Source: Bacteroides sedimenti
GTDB taxonomy: Bacteria; Bacteroidota; Bacteroidia; Bacteroidales; Bacteroidaceae
DNA: 64,000 nt
Direction: 5' to 3'
NCBI RefSeq assembly: GCF_040365225.1
Contig: NZ_AP028055.1
Coordinates: forward strand, 2,108,001 to 2,172,000
How positions within the stretch are numbered: position 1 is the stretch's first letter; each line of letters starts with the position of its first letter. Position numbers and translations under genes: made by a program. This document shows, piece after piece, positions 8,246 through 17,835 of this stretch. The notes below the pieces were generated by a model. It searched no databases, was not told where the DNA came from, and was given only the letters and a program-made list of their open reading frames with translations.

Positions 8246-8764
8246 TTATATCAATTCGGGAATAAGATTCACCCGTTTTATTTCTCCCTCAAAATTAGGA
8301 GTAAAAACCTCCTTGCCAAGATTCTGTCTTATCTCCTCTATGCTCCAAAAGCGTCCGCCATCCAATTCTTCTTGGTTGGGGGAAATCTCACCCGCATAAG
8401 TTGTTTTGTATACAAAGACCAGTTCTCTTTCTACTTTCGATTCAAAGACGTACGACGTGATAAACTCGGGTGTATAGTCCGTTATGCCGAGTTCTTCGTG
8501 CACTTCGCGCTGCAAAGCCTGCTCAGCACTTTCTCCTAGGTCCACATGCCCTCCCACAGCCGTATCCCACTTATCCGGCTGAATATCCTTCCAGACCGGA
8601 CGTTTCTGTAAATAGATATCACCATTTTCGTTGAACACATGCAGATGCACTACCGGATGCAACAGCATACTTCCATTGTGGCAATCCCCCCTTGAGGCAG
8701 CTCCGGTTATGTTTCCATACTCATCAACCAGCGGAAACATCTCTTCTGTATTATCTTTTTTCAT
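8246..8764 (-). CDS. Nudix hydrolase
   Basis: A 172-residue cytosolic protein with a complete Nudix box, GHVDLGESAEQALQREVHEE (Gx5Ex7REUxEExGU), near residues 70-92. The Glu residues bind Mg2+. The surrounding sequence (VVHLHVFNENGDIYLQKRP, then WDTAVGGHV) resembles the YfcD/IPP-isomerase-like Nudix branch. The substrate is probably a nucleoside diphosphate derivative but cannot be named. It lies 14 bp downstream of queA on the same strand, probably in one transcript. Confidence 0.92.
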   Translation of the reverse strand: MKKDNTEEMFPLVDEYGNITGAASRGDCHNGSMLLHPVVHLHVFNENGDIYLQKRPVWKDIQPDKWDTAVGGHVDLGESAEQALQREVHEELGITDYTPEFITSYVFESKVERELVFVYKTTYAGEISPNQEELDGGRFWSIEEIRQNLGKEVFTPNFEGEIKRVNLIPELI

Positions 8765-8778
8765 CTTTATCAGCTTAA

Positions 8779-9996
8779 TCAGGGAATCAGTAACGAACTA
8801 TCGCCATAACTCAGAAAACGAAAATCGTGATTGAGCGCATACTGGTAAATCTTCTTCCAGTCGCCATTCACAAATGCCGAAACAAGCAGCAATAATGTGC
8901 TCTGCGGCTGATGAAAATTAGTCACCATCGCCTTCACAATCCGGTATTGATACCCCGGAGCAATTATAATCTGTGTGCTACTGTGCAGTGCCTCCATCCC
9001 GTTACGATCCAGATACTGTAGAATCTGTTGAAGAGCTTCTTCAGAACTCATCTCCGGTAAGTCACTGTAAGGTTGCCATTGATTAACGTGCAGATCCTCT
9101 TCATTTGCATCGAGATTCTGACTGAGAGTCACTCCAATATGGTACAAGCTTTCAAGTGTGCGCACAGAAGTGGTACCCACAGCTATGGCATTTCCCTTGT
9201 GGGCAATCAGCTTCTCAATTGTCGTTCGGCTCACCGAGATGTATTCCGTATGCATTTCATGATCTGCAATTTCTTCACTCTTCACCGGTTTGAAGGTTCC
9301 GGCCCCTACATGCAATGTAAGTTCTTCCAGTTCCACCCCGTTATCCTTCAGATCCTGCATTACATTCTCTGTAAAATGGAGTCCTGCGGTTGGAGCTGCC
9401 ACCGAGCCTTCCACTTTCGAATAAACCGTCTGGTAAGTCTCCTTGTCGCTCTCTTCCGTCTCTCTATTCAGGTATGGCGGAATGGGCAGTTCGCCCACAA
9501 CTTCCAGAATCTCTGCAAAAGTCACCCCTTTATTATTCCAGGAAAAGTTTACCCAATGGCTAGTTCCACGGGCTTCACCACGGATTGCCTTCAGCACAAC
9601 CTGCATGCCTTTCACTGTAATTTCGCGACTCAGCACACCCTCTTTCCATTTCTTCAGGTTACCAATCATGCAAAGCCAGCTGCATTTCTCGGTCTGCTGG
9701 AAAGAGAGTTGGTAATCATTCGGTGAGATAGGTTCCAGACAGAAGACCTCTATCAAGGCTCCGGTCTCTTTCCGGAAATGAAGCCTCGCTTGAATCACCT
9801 TTGTATTGTTGAAAATCATCAGACTATCGGCTGGAATCAAATCGGGCAGTGAGGTGAATTGGGTTTCACTAATCTCTCCGTGGTTATATACCAGCAACTT
9901 AGACTGGTCGCGTACGGAAAGCGGGAATTTAGCAATCCTCTCATCCGGCAACGGATAATTGAATTCGCTAATCTTAATATGTTTTGTTTCTTTCAT
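8779..9996 (-). CDS. queA: S-adenosylmethionine:tRNA ribosyltransferase-isomerase
   Basis: A roughly 405-residue enzyme that transfers the ribosyl part of SAM to preQ1 at the wobble position of tRNA to give epoxyqueuosine. Family motifs include YPLPDERIAKFPL near the start, the MIFNNTKVIQARL core, GSVAAPTAGLHFT and the AVGTTSVRTLES segment. It is longer than the ~350-residue E. coli enzyme because of an insert before the C-terminus. The frame is open up to 10050, but a TAATTTTG -7 box lies at 10017-10024. Translation therefore most likely starts at the ATG-ATG pair at 9999/9996. It heads a queA-nudix-glsB cluster. Confidence 0.93.
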   Translation of the reverse strand: MKETKHIKISEFNYPLPDERIAKFPLSVRDQSKLLVYNHGEISETQFTSLPDLIPADSLMIFNNTKVIQARLHFRKETGALIEVFCLEPISPNDYQLSFQQTEKCSWLCMIGNLKKWKEGVLSREITVKGMQVVLKAIRGEARGTSHWVNFSWNNKGVTFAEILEVVGELPIPPYLNRETEESDKETYQTVYSKVEGSVAAPTAGLHFTENVMQDLKDNGVELEELTLHVGAGTFKPVKSEEIADHEMHTEYISVSRTTIEKLIAHKGNAIAVGTTSVRTLESLYHIGVTLSQNLDANEEDLHVNQWQPYSDLPEMSSEEALQQILQYLDRNGMEALHSSTQIIIAPGYQYRIVKAMVTNFHQPQSTLLLLVSAFVNGDWKKIYQYALNHDFRFLSYGDSSLLIP

Positions 9997-10016
9997 CATT
10001 TCTTTGTCTATTTCGG

Positions 10017-10024
10017 CAAAATTA
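10017..10024 (-). promoter_or_regulatory. -7 box of queA (decides the start codon)
   Basis: The plus-strand CAAAATTA reads TAATTTTG on the minus strand. Transcription would begin near 10010, so the upstream in-frame ATG at 10050 cannot be in the mRNA from this promoter. Confidence 0.55.
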
Positions 10025-10082
10025 GTGATATTTGAGGAATTATTGAGCACAATTTACTCAAAGAACTTTAAACGCAGAAAAT

Positions 10083-11147
10083 ATGAGTATTAAAATAGGT
10101 GATAAAGTACGCTTCCTGAGCGAAGTAGGAGGCGGAATCGTGACAGGATTTGTAAACAAGGAGACAGTAAAGGTTGAGGATGCAGACGGATTTGAGGTTC
10201 CTATGCTTATCCGCGAATGTGTGGTTATTGAAACAGACGATTACAACCTGAAGAAGAAACCCGCCGATGCTTCAAAAGCTGGAAGCAAAGAGTCTAAACC
10301 CGAAGCCAAGGTGGTGGCTCCGAAAATAACTTCCCGTCCTGTGGAAACTCGTGAAGGTGAAGCGCTGAACGTGCTATTGGCATTTGTTCCGATAGACTCT
10401 AAAGCCATATCCACCACTCCGTTCGAAACCTATTTGGTAAACGACAGTAACTATTATATCTATTACAATTATCTTAACGCAGAAGGAAAAGCGTGGAACA
10501 GCCGTTCGCATGGACTTATTGAGCCTAACACCAAACTTTTCCTCGAAGAATTCACCAAGGATAAGCTAAATGAGCTGGAACATGTGGCTGTTCAGCTGAT
10601 TGCCTTCAAGGATTCAAAAACGTTTATGTTGAAACCGGCTGTAAGCGTGGAATTACGCGTTGATACCGTTAAATTCTATAAGTTGCATACCTTCCGCGAA
10701 TCGGTCTATTTCGAAGATCCTGCCCTGATTTACGAAATCGTGAAAGACAATCAACCGGCCAAGCAGATGTATATCTCTGCACAGGAAATCGAAGAGGCAT
10801 TATTATCCAAAAAACAGATTGACAGACCAGCTTCAACACCGATTGCAAAGAAGCCTGTCAGAAACGAAATTATCGAGATAGACCTCCACATCGAAGAACT
10901 GCTTGACGATACCACCAACATGAGCAGCAAGGAGATTCTGGATTACCAGCTCCAGAAATTCCGTGAAGTACTCGAAGAGAATAAGGACAACAAAGGACAG
11001 AAGATTGTCTTTATCCACGGCAAAGGAGACGGAGTGCTGCGCAAAGCCCTGCTCAACGAGTTGAAGCTGAAATACAAAACCTTCCAGAGTCAGGACGCCT
11101 CTTTTAAGGAATACGGTTTTGGAGCTACCATGATTACGATTAAGTAA
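10083..11147 (+). CDS. DUF2027 and Smr-domain protein
   Basis: A 354-residue cytosolic protein. The N-terminal ~60 residues form a KOW/SH3-like segment (IGDKVRFLSEVGGGIVTGFV) related to the MutS2 C-terminal region. A lysine/proline-rich linker follows (about 60-90), then the DUF2027 beta-rich domain (about 95-245). A C-terminal Smr domain (about 270-354) carries IEIDLHIEELL and IVFIHGKGDGVLRKAL, the two hallmark motifs (DLHxxE and HGxGxG). Smr domains are DNA or RNA endonucleases or nucleic-acid binders. It is divergent from queA, and a strong terminator follows. Confidence 0.88.
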   Translation: MSIKIGDKVRFLSEVGGGIVTGFVNKETVKVEDADGFEVPMLIRECVVIETDDYNLKKKPADASKAGSKESKPEAKVVAPKITSRPVETREGEALNVLLAFVPIDSKAISTTPFETYLVNDSNYYIYYNYLNAEGKAWNSRSHGLIEPNTKLFLEEFTKDKLNELEHVAVQLIAFKDSKTFMLKPAVSVELRVDTVKFYKLHTFRESVYFEDPALIYEIVKDNQPAKQMYISAQEIEEALLSKKQIDRPASTPIAKKPVRNEIIEIDLHIEELLDDTTNMSSKEILDYQLQKFREVLEENKDNKGQKIVFIHGKGDGVLRKALLNELKLKYKTFQSQDASFKEYGFGATMITIK

Positions 11148-11188
11148 GTTAAGAAATCACATAGTAGAAACGGTTTATTCACATAAGC

Positions 11189-11223
11189 AAAAGGGGCTAT
11201 CCAGTTTTGGACAGCCCCTTTTT
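11189..11223 (+). terminator. Intrinsic terminator after the DUF2027-Smr gene
   Basis: AAAAGGGGCT (11189-11198) pairs with AGCCCCTTTT (11213-11222), extended by an inner TCC/GGA pair, and ends in a T-run. Confidence 0.9.
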
Positions 11224-11326
11224 CATTCATCAAATAGATGAACAAAAAATATCACAATAATTAATGATTAAACATGAACTTATTCGAAAAATAATTATAT
11301 ATTTAACCAAATATAAACAATCGACT

Positions 11327-11977
11327 ATGAAAACATTCTTGACTATCGTATTTACCATCATCACACTCAATGTTTTTGCAACCGCACAACGCTCGGATAA
11401 AATTATTTATAAGGGACAAGAATATTCTTTAAACTGCAATCCTCTAGAAGATTTCTTTAATATCCATCCGGACAAGAAACCCACAACAGGTATCATCTCG
11501 TCAGCTTTATGGCGTGGTTATATCGCAACATTTGAAGTTGTTGACAATCAACTATTTTTAAAAGATATCAAGATAATGACTAAGGACTCACTGAATAAAA
11601 TTGGAGATTATAAATGGGAAAGCGTTATTAAAGAGGTGTTCCCTAATCAGGATAAAATTAAGATAGAATGGTACTCCGGATTACTTGTGATTCCCTACGG
11701 AAAGATGGTAAATTACATGCATATGGGATATGGTTCAACGTACGAAAATTATTACGTACTTGAAATCAATAAAGGGACATTGACCAAGGAAAAGAATTTC
11801 AATAATAAAGAATACGAAGAGTTTAAAGAAAAACAATTCCAAGCCTTTAAGAAGACCGAAGAATATAAAAAGCAGAAAAAAGAGCTTCAAAAAAACGGGA
11901 GGTATTCCGATGAGTTTCTCGATTCTTTTTTAAGATCTTTTGCAACCCAATACACCACAAAAATTTTGACTGATTAA
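11327..11977 (+). CDS. Exported protein of unknown function
   Basis: A 216-residue protein beginning with a good Sec signal peptide (MKTFLTIVFTIITLNVFATAQ). The frame opens at 11264, but the 21 extra residues would precede the signal sequence, so the ATG at 11327 is preferred. The mature part starts with a beta-rich region (YKGQEYSLNCNPLEDFFN, then an ALWRGYIATFEV stretch) and ends in a highly charged, probably helical tail rich in Lys and Glu. I do not recognise a domain. It stands alone between a terminator and the convergent DUF554 gene, 13 bp from that gene's stop. Confidence 0.75.
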   Translation: MKTFLTIVFTIITLNVFATAQRSDKIIYKGQEYSLNCNPLEDFFNIHPDKKPTTGIISSALWRGYIATFEVVDNQLFLKDIKIMTKDSLNKIGDYKWESVIKEVFPNQDKIKIEWYSGLLVIPYGKMVNYMHMGYGSTYENYYVLEINKGTLTKEKNFNNKEYEEFKEKQFQAFKKTEEYKKQKKELQKNGRYSDEFLDSFLRSFATQYTTKILTD

Positions 11978-11990
11978 GCAATACAATACT

Positions 11991-12671
11991 TTACTTCACA
12001 AATATCCAAAGCAATATTACCACCACGACAAGTGACGGTAGCATATTCATTATGCGCAGTCTTTTTATTTCCAGTATATTTATCCCCAGCCCTATTAGCA
12101 AGATTCCACCTACACTGGTAAGTCCGAGGATAATTTGCGGAGTAAAAAGCGAACCGGCATACATGGCCAGCAGGGTCAATGCACCTTGAAAAAGTAATAG
12201 CGGAACAGCAGACGCCACAACTCCAAGTCCAAAAGCCGATGCCAGCAAAATAGCCGAGAAAAAATCCATCAGCGATTTGGTAAAGAGTAAATCAGAAGAG
12301 CCACCAGTGCCCTCCTGAATGGTTCCGAGGACAGTCATCGATCCAATACAAAACAACAAGAATGCAGTTATCAGTCCTTCGGAAAACTTTTCGTTGCCGA
12401 TGCGGAATTTCTTTTTCAGGTATTCACTCATTCGTTCTGCCCCAGCCTCCAGATTCATCCATTCACCCAATAACGAACCTATAGCCAGACTTCCAACTAC
12501 AATCAACATTTGTTCCATTTTTACCGCCATGGAAATACCAATGGCAAGCGTAAATAGCCCAACCGCCTGGAAATAGATGGAGGTTACCCGTTCGGGCATA
12601 TTCTTTTTCAGCAATAAACCAATAACTCCGCCAACAAAAACGGCAGCAGTGTTCACAAGGGTACCGATCAT
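11991..12671 (-). CDS. DUF554-family membrane protein
   Basis: A 226-residue integral inner-membrane protein with about seven hydrophobic segments. GTLVNTAAVFVGGVIGLLL at the N-terminus, GSLLGEWMNLE around residues 65-75 and the GSMTVLGTIQEG motif near 112 are typical of the DUF554 (YdfK/YqgA) family. The family has transporter-like character, but no substrate is established. Single gene, convergent with the exported protein upstream. Confidence 0.9.
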   Translation of the reverse strand: MIGTLVNTAAVFVGGVIGLLLKKNMPERVTSIYFQAVGLFTLAIGISMAVKMEQMLIVVGSLAIGSLLGEWMNLEAGAERMSEYLKKKFRIGNEKFSEGLITAFLLFCIGSMTVLGTIQEGTGGSSDLLFTKSLMDFFSAILLASAFGLGVVASAVPLLLFQGALTLLAMYAGSLFTPQIILGLTSVGGILLIGLGINILEIKRLRIMNMLPSLVVVVILLWIFVK

Positions 12672-12846
12672 ATTTATATGTGCTTATATTGAAAGATATC
12701 ATTCAAAATTTCAAGCCGTAAAAATAAGATTATTTTCGCAAAGTTGAACCATTTTTCCAGAGCTAATATATTTATATAGGCATTCTGTTTTCTACTATTT
12801 TCCCGTCTTTAAATGCCCTGTTTTATTCCTGCTATGATATATTTTG

Positions 12847-12854
12847 TAACTTTG
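12847..12854 (+). promoter_or_regulatory. -7 box upstream of the flavodoxin-family gene
   Basis: TAACTTTG matches TAnnTTTG, 52 bp before the ATG. Confidence 0.5.
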
Positions 12855-12906
12855 CCTGCGTATCCTATAATTCCTGTTCAATCAATACGAACATAAAAAA
12901 TAAGTT

Positions 12907-13404
12907 ATGAAGTTATCAATTATCTATTTTAGCAAAAGCGGAAAGACCAAAGAAATGGCTCAGGTAATCGCCGGTGGCATGAAGAGTTTATCGGACATTG
13001 AAGTCGGCATCTTCGACTTGGAACATATCGATTATGAATTCCTGTCCGAAAGTAAGGCTGTGGTATTTGGCACTCCAACCTATTACGCCAATACCTGCTG
13101 GCAGATAAAGAAATGGTTCGACGAATCTAAAAATATTAAACTCGATGGAAAGATAGGAGCAGTATTTGCAACGGCAGACTTTGCACAAGGTGGAGCTGAT
13201 ACTGCAATCCTAACCATCATCAACCATTTAATGGTAAAAGGTATGTTGGTCTATTCGGGAGGATCAGCTATGGGATTGCCCTATATTCACTTAGGAGCCG
13301 TAGCACTGAAAGAGAACTTTGAACAAAGTAAACCCATGTTTGAAATATTCGGTCAGCGGATAGCAAAGAAAGCTATAGAATTATTTGGCTCAGAAAACAA
13401 GTAA
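12907..13404 (+). CDS. Flavodoxin/WrbA-like NAD(P)H-dependent oxidoreductase
   Basis: A 165-residue flavodoxin-fold protein. The FMN phosphate-binding loop is at the N-terminus (IIYFSKSGKTKEMAQ, residues 4-18). AVVFGTPTYYANTCW (about residues 50-64) and the TADFAQGGADTAILTI segment (about 95-110) form the other FMN-contact loops, as in WrbA and multimeric flavodoxin-like enzymes. It probably carries out two-electron quinone or flavin reductions in the cytosol. It stands alone with its own -7 box, followed by a long hairpin terminator. Confidence 0.9.
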   Translation: MKLSIIYFSKSGKTKEMAQVIAGGMKSLSDIEVGIFDLEHIDYEFLSESKAVVFGTPTYYANTCWQIKKWFDESKNIKLDGKIGAVFATADFAQGGADTAILTIINHLMVKGMLVYSGGSAMGLPYIHLGAVALKENFEQSKPMFEIFGQRIAKKAIELFGSENK

Positions 13405-13951
13405 ATTCCCCAATATCAAGGAATAATATTATTCTATTTATCTTCTTAATAATAAAAAGCTTCTATCACGAATTGCAGATTTAATACCGAAAGATAATTG
13501 AGAACTGCAAAGTGATAAAAGCTTTTTTCATCCACAACAGTTTGATATTGAAACAATTCAGGAGCTAACGTATGGGCAGTCTCACTTCTATTACATTTTT
13601 TAGCTTTATATAAATTTTATAATTTAGTAATCGATCCCTCTTTTTTTTACACGTAATATCTGTCATCTCTTATTTATATCTTAAAATCCTCTGATCTTCT
13701 TTTCTCAAAGAAAAATACAGTTCTACAATTCACTATATAAATATTTACTAATTTTTCGAAGATATAAAAACAAAAAAGCGTTTTTTTTGTTGATTTTATA
13801 TAAATTACATTTAACTAAATGTATTTGAATATATTTTTCCCAATTTAACAAAAAACATTCATTAATCAAAAACTGTTTTTGTAACCTCTTTTGTGTTAAT
13901 ACATGTTTTTACAGTCAATTTTTTGTAATAAATCTTGTGATCTGATAAGAT
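13405..13951. other. AT-rich intergenic region before the surface-structure locus
   Basis: No coding ORF. The first part holds the terminator of the flavodoxin gene (13454-13528). The remaining ~420 bp is extremely AT-rich with many T-runs and no exact TAnnTTTG box that I can place, so the promoter of the next operon is not resolved. Confidence 0.6.
13454..13528 (+). terminator. Long composite hairpin terminator
   Basis: AAAAAGCTT, TATCAC and TTGCAG on the left pair in order with CTGCAA, GTGATA and AAGCTTTTTT on the right, separated by small bulges. The T-run closes it on the plus strand, and the A-run on the left could also terminate minus-strand transcripts. Confidence 0.75.
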
Positions 13952-16030
13952 ATGAATAAAATTGGTTTAATGTATTTGAGAAAACGTCGGCGGGAGTCTT
14001 TGTTTTTCATCCTGCTTCTTGTAACATGTCTATCTGCGAATGCACAAATAATAAAAGTTCGAGGCACTGTTCTAAATGAAGTTGGAGAACCTGTATGGCG
14101 TGCAAATGTAACAAATGAAGAGACTAATGAATCCGTGAGCACAAACGAAGATGGTAAATATGTTATCACAGTAAAAAATAACGGAAAGCTGAAGTTTACA
14201 CATATGAACTATGCCACAGAAATAGTTAATGTGAAGGGGCAATTAAAAATTGACTTAGTTTTGAAAAAGAATGCCTTTATGATTAAGGAAGTAGTTGTAA
14301 GCGGCAAAATGAAGAAAAAAACGGACCCGGAAATTGAAACAACCAATATAGAGATACATGGAAACTGGGCTATTATAAAAACGTCTATAAGTCCCAATAA
14401 AAGATTTGTTTCCTATAACCGTCTGCTGATGCAACCTTATGTTTTTAATGAAACGAAAAAGGAAAAATACTACTTAAAACCCCTTGCATTAGACGGAAGG
14501 GAATATAACATAACTCAGACACGTATTTATGGCTTTGACATCAATAAAGATCCTCTAGCCGAATTCATCGTAAAAAAAGAGAGTGAACGAATCCCTTATG
14601 TGGATTCTATATATATGAATAATTTAAATGATTTATGGCGTTGTGATGCAGTTCAATCAGTAGAAGATTATACCAAAATAGTTTTCAGAGATACCCTTGT
14701 CATTGCTAACGGACTGATAAACCCTTTAAAACTTCTGAAATTTGATTTTGCAGGTGACTTTTTGGACGATCCATCCTACTTCCCAATTGACGAACCTCCT
14801 TTAATGGATGACAGAGATGAAATGCATCTTAAATTTCCAATCGGTCAAGCCTATCTTGACCTTTCAGATTCTACGACTGTTGCCGATTTATCAACATTAA
14901 AAAAGAAATTAAAAGATATTGAAAGTAACCAGAATGCCCAGTTAAGCACCTTTGAAATCAATGGATTTGCTTCACCAGATGGAATTTATGAGAAAAACGT
15001 AAAGTTGGCAGCAAAGCGTATGAGTGTTGTGATGCAAGAAGTTCTGAGTGGTTTGTACGAAGGTACACGGGCAAATATAAAGTCACAAAAACACTCAAAT
15101 GTAGAGAGCTGGAAAAAGGTTGCAGATTTAATGTACAATGACTCTCTGAAAACAGAGGCTATGGAAATAACAGCTATCATTAATAAATATCCAAACAGTA
15201 TTGACACACAAGGCAAAAAGATTACAAAATTACCTTATTATCAGCTGATAGCAGCTAAATATCTACCCAGATTACGAAAAGTTGATTACATGTTTTCGTA
15301 TAAAATCTATAGATCATTAACCATACAAGAGATAAGAGAACTATATCAGAAAAACTACAAAGAATTGGGCAAATATGAATTTTTCAAGCTTTATCGAAAC
15401 GAAAAAGATTCCGTAAAATGTGAAGCCATAATCAGAAAAGCACTCGAGAGATATCCAAATTTCATTGCCGCAGCCTGCGATTTATCGGCGTTGTGCCTTC
15501 GAAGAGGTGTTGGCGATTCAAAAATCCTAGAACGCTATGCCGGAGCAAATGCCCCCGAACAGGTGAATCTAAATCATGTTGCTTCACTATTATACGAAAG
15601 ACAATTCAGCAGAGCGGATTCTATTATCGACTTTTTGAAGGACAATCCTAAAACCGTTAAAATAAAAGCCTATACCGAAGTTTTAAACCACCGGTTTACC
15701 GAAGAAAACTTTAAAATCGTTGCAGCATCTGGGGTATTGAACGAAGTGGTTATGCTACTGGCAATGAAGAAAAATGGGGCTGCTTATAGAAAGGCTCAGG
15801 AATTAAGAGAAGAGACAGCCGAAATATATTACATTAAAGCTGTATGCGCTAACAGAGCGTCTAAAGAAGCGCCAGACATCAACTCAAATGCTATGTTGTA
15901 TCTGGAAGCAATGGACTTTCTGAAAAAAGCAATTGAGAAAGACCCTGCTTATCTACGCATGGCAGAGACTGATGCTGATACAATCGATTTATTAAAAGAT
16001 GTGACATCTCAAAAAGATAATCAAGGATGA
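13952..16030 (+). CDS. DUF3868-like OmpA/TPR envelope protein with CarboxypepD_reg-like N-terminus
   Basis: A 692-residue exported protein. It has an Arg-rich N-terminus and a signal segment (FFILLLVTCLSANAQ), then a CarboxypepD_reg-like beta-sandwich (about 35-110: VRGTVLNEVGEPVWRANV, TNEDGKYVITV). A middle region includes an OmpA-like segment with FEINGFASPDGIYEKNVKLA near 330-350, and TPR-like helical repeats follow (about 470-660). The SPDG segment and the following layout match my recollection of the DUF3868 proteins found beside DUF3575 in Bacteroidetes fimbrial operons. It overlaps the next gene by 4 bp. A peptidoglycan- or fibre-anchoring role is an inference. Confidence 0.7.
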   Translation: MNKIGLMYLRKRRRESLFFILLLVTCLSANAQIIKVRGTVLNEVGEPVWRANVTNEETNESVSTNEDGKYVITVKNNGKLKFTHMNYATEIVNVKGQLKIDLVLKKNAFMIKEVVVSGKMKKKTDPEIETTNIEIHGNWAIIKTSISPNKRFVSYNRLLMQPYVFNETKKEKYYLKPLALDGREYNITQTRIYGFDINKDPLAEFIVKKESERIPYVDSIYMNNLNDLWRCDAVQSVEDYTKIVFRDTLVIANGLINPLKLLKFDFAGDFLDDPSYFPIDEPPLMDDRDEMHLKFPIGQAYLDLSDSTTVADLSTLKKKLKDIESNQNAQLSTFEINGFASPDGIYEKNVKLAAKRMSVVMQEVLSGLYEGTRANIKSQKHSNVESWKKVADLMYNDSLKTEAMEITAIINKYPNSIDTQGKKITKLPYYQLIAAKYLPRLRKVDYMFSYKIYRSLTIQEIRELYQKNYKELGKYEFFKLYRNEKDSVKCEAIIRKALERYPNFIAAACDLSALCLRRGVGDSKILERYAGANAPEQVNLNHVASLLYERQFSRADSIIDFLKDNPKTVKIKAYTEVLNHRFTEENFKIVAASGVLNEVVMLLAMKKNGAAYRKAQELREETAEIYYIKAVCANRASKEAPDINSNAMLYLEAMDFLKKAIEKDPAYLRMAETDADTIDLLKDVTSQKDNQG

Positions 16031-17787
16031 CAAAAATAAAGCAGTACATATGCGCCATGGTCTTGGTTGCAATATTCGGAGTTGCTAATTTAAGTGCTCA
16101 AAACCACAGGACTTATCATAATTATATGACAAACACCTTGCAGAAAGGACTGAAATTAAGTGGATTTAAAGGGCAGGACACTATTAAGCACTATTTTCTG
16201 GAATTTAGTGGAGGACCTACATTCTCATTCACTCAAGGAGGAGACAAAAGATTGCAAGCTCCCGGATACGAATTCGGGATTGCATTCGGACACTGGTTTA
16301 CTCCCATCAATGGTGCAAGAATCGGGGTATTTGGCAAACGATACAACTCAACTCCCCTAGGAGAAGCAATCAAGGCAAATAACCTGGGTGTCAGCATGGA
16401 TTATCTAGCCAACTTCTCTGCTTTAGGAAATGACTATAATGCTTTAAGGAAATTTGAAATGTTTGGTATTTTAGGTGGTGAGTATTTGTTTTCAAAATAT
16501 GAAGGTACAAATTACACTACATGGGGAATAAGAACCGGATTACAGGCACGTTATGCCTGGGATTATGGTACTGTATTTTATTTGGAACCCCGGATAGGAC
16601 TCTATACCGATAATATGGATTATACCAGTAGCTGGCGTAAATTCAATGTTGCCGGTTCAATTCTAGTCGGAGTGGAATTCAGGAACTATCCTAAAGGCCT
16701 CCGGCGCACTCATAAATTCAGTTCCACAAAATTTAAGGATCACTCCTTCCTGTATACGGGTATAGGTTTTGGAAGTCTTATTACAAAAGAGACTACTAAC
16801 CTGAGTCGCTATTCAGGAGGAGGTGTACTTCTGGGTATCGGAAGATGGTTTAATCGTTACTCCGGCGCTCGCCTAACTGGAAAGATTACAACCTTTGATC
16901 ATCCGAAGTCTGAAGACAAAATCAGAAGCATCGGTTTTCAGGCAGATTATATGCTTAATCTGAGTAGTGCTTTTTATGGATACAATCCCGATAAAAGGTT
17001 TGAGTTACTTGCAATAGCCGGATTCAGTTACGACTCAGTAAGCAATACACAAAAAACCAACTTATTTGGATTGGGAGCCGGCTTGCAGGCTTCAGTCAAA
17101 TTAACAAGAGATATGAGTCTCTTTGTGGAACCACGCATAAATTTCTATCCAGGAAAAGAATATGCTTCTGGAGCAAATGGTGAAGATAAATGTCGGGCAA
17201 ATTTCTTGATTAATGCAGGAATCACAATCACTTCTAATCCTTCAGAAACAACCTCATCTAACGAACCGGGTACAAAGAACCATTTCAAACCCCGCTTTTT
17301 CATAGAAGGAGCTTATGGACTTACAACTCCTATTGAAGAAGCCTCGTTGTATCAAAAAAATGTCAATCCTAGAATTACAGGTACTTTCGGCAGGAACTTC
17401 TCAAAAACTTTCGGTGTGCGACTTTCGGCGGATTTTGGGAAGCTATGGAAGAGTAACGAATTGCCTGATGTAAACACAAGTACATTCGGAGTAGACGCTC
17501 TTTGGAACATCAGTTCGTACATGAGCGGATATGACCCGGAACGAATTTTTGAGCTTATCGGAACGGCAGGCCCCAACCTCGCATTCCGTTCCTCTCAACC
17601 AGGTAACAAAGCTTATCTGGGAGGTAAATGCTCTTTTCAGGGATTATGGAAGATCACCCCGTCATTGGGAGTTTATATTGAGCCACAACTGCGTCTTTAC
17701 CCAGATACGTTTTCAGAAGGAAGCATTTCATTGGGTAATTTAGATGGAGTTGTCAATGTTATGGCTGGTTTAAGAATCAATTTATAG
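16027..17787 (+). CDS. Outer-membrane protein with three tandem beta-barrel-like repeats
   Basis: A 586-residue protein with a signal peptide (about 1-25, ending NLSAQ). The rest divides into three similar blocks of roughly 165-180 residues (about 55-215, 235-405 and 425-586). Each block opens with an amphipathic strand (FLEFSGGPTF, FLYTGIGFGS, FFIEGAYGLT). Each then has GHWF/GRWF/GRNF, a YEPRI-type strand (VFYLEPRIGLY, SLFVEPRINFY, GVYIEPQLRLY) and a closing G-rich strand ending in an aromatic or Leu residue. Blocks 2 and 3 share GYNPDKRFELLAIAG and GYDPERIFELIGTAG. It starts 4 bp inside the preceding gene. The function is unknown; surface assembly is suggested by the neighbours. Confidence 0.78.
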   Translation: MTKIKQYICAMVLVAIFGVANLSAQNHRTYHNYMTNTLQKGLKLSGFKGQDTIKHYFLEFSGGPTFSFTQGGDKRLQAPGYEFGIAFGHWFTPINGARIGVFGKRYNSTPLGEAIKANNLGVSMDYLANFSALGNDYNALRKFEMFGILGGEYLFSKYEGTNYTTWGIRTGLQARYAWDYGTVFYLEPRIGLYTDNMDYTSSWRKFNVAGSILVGVEFRNYPKGLRRTHKFSSTKFKDHSFLYTGIGFGSLITKETTNLSRYSGGGVLLGIGRWFNRYSGARLTGKITTFDHPKSEDKIRSIGFQADYMLNLSSAFYGYNPDKRFELLAIAGFSYDSVSNTQKTNLFGLGAGLQASVKLTRDMSLFVEPRINFYPGKEYASGANGEDKCRANFLINAGITITSNPSETTSSNEPGTKNHFKPRFFIEGAYGLTTPIEEASLYQKNVNPRITGTFGRNFSKTFGVRLSADFGKLWKSNELPDVNTSTFGVDALWNISSYMSGYDPERIFELIGTAGPNLAFRSSQPGNKAYLGGKCSFQGLWKITPSLGVYIEPQLRLYPDTFSEGSISLGNLDGVVNVMAGLRINL

Positions 17788-17835
17788 TATCAGGAAAGCT
17801 GCGAACCAATATTTATTACGATTAAAATAAAGACT

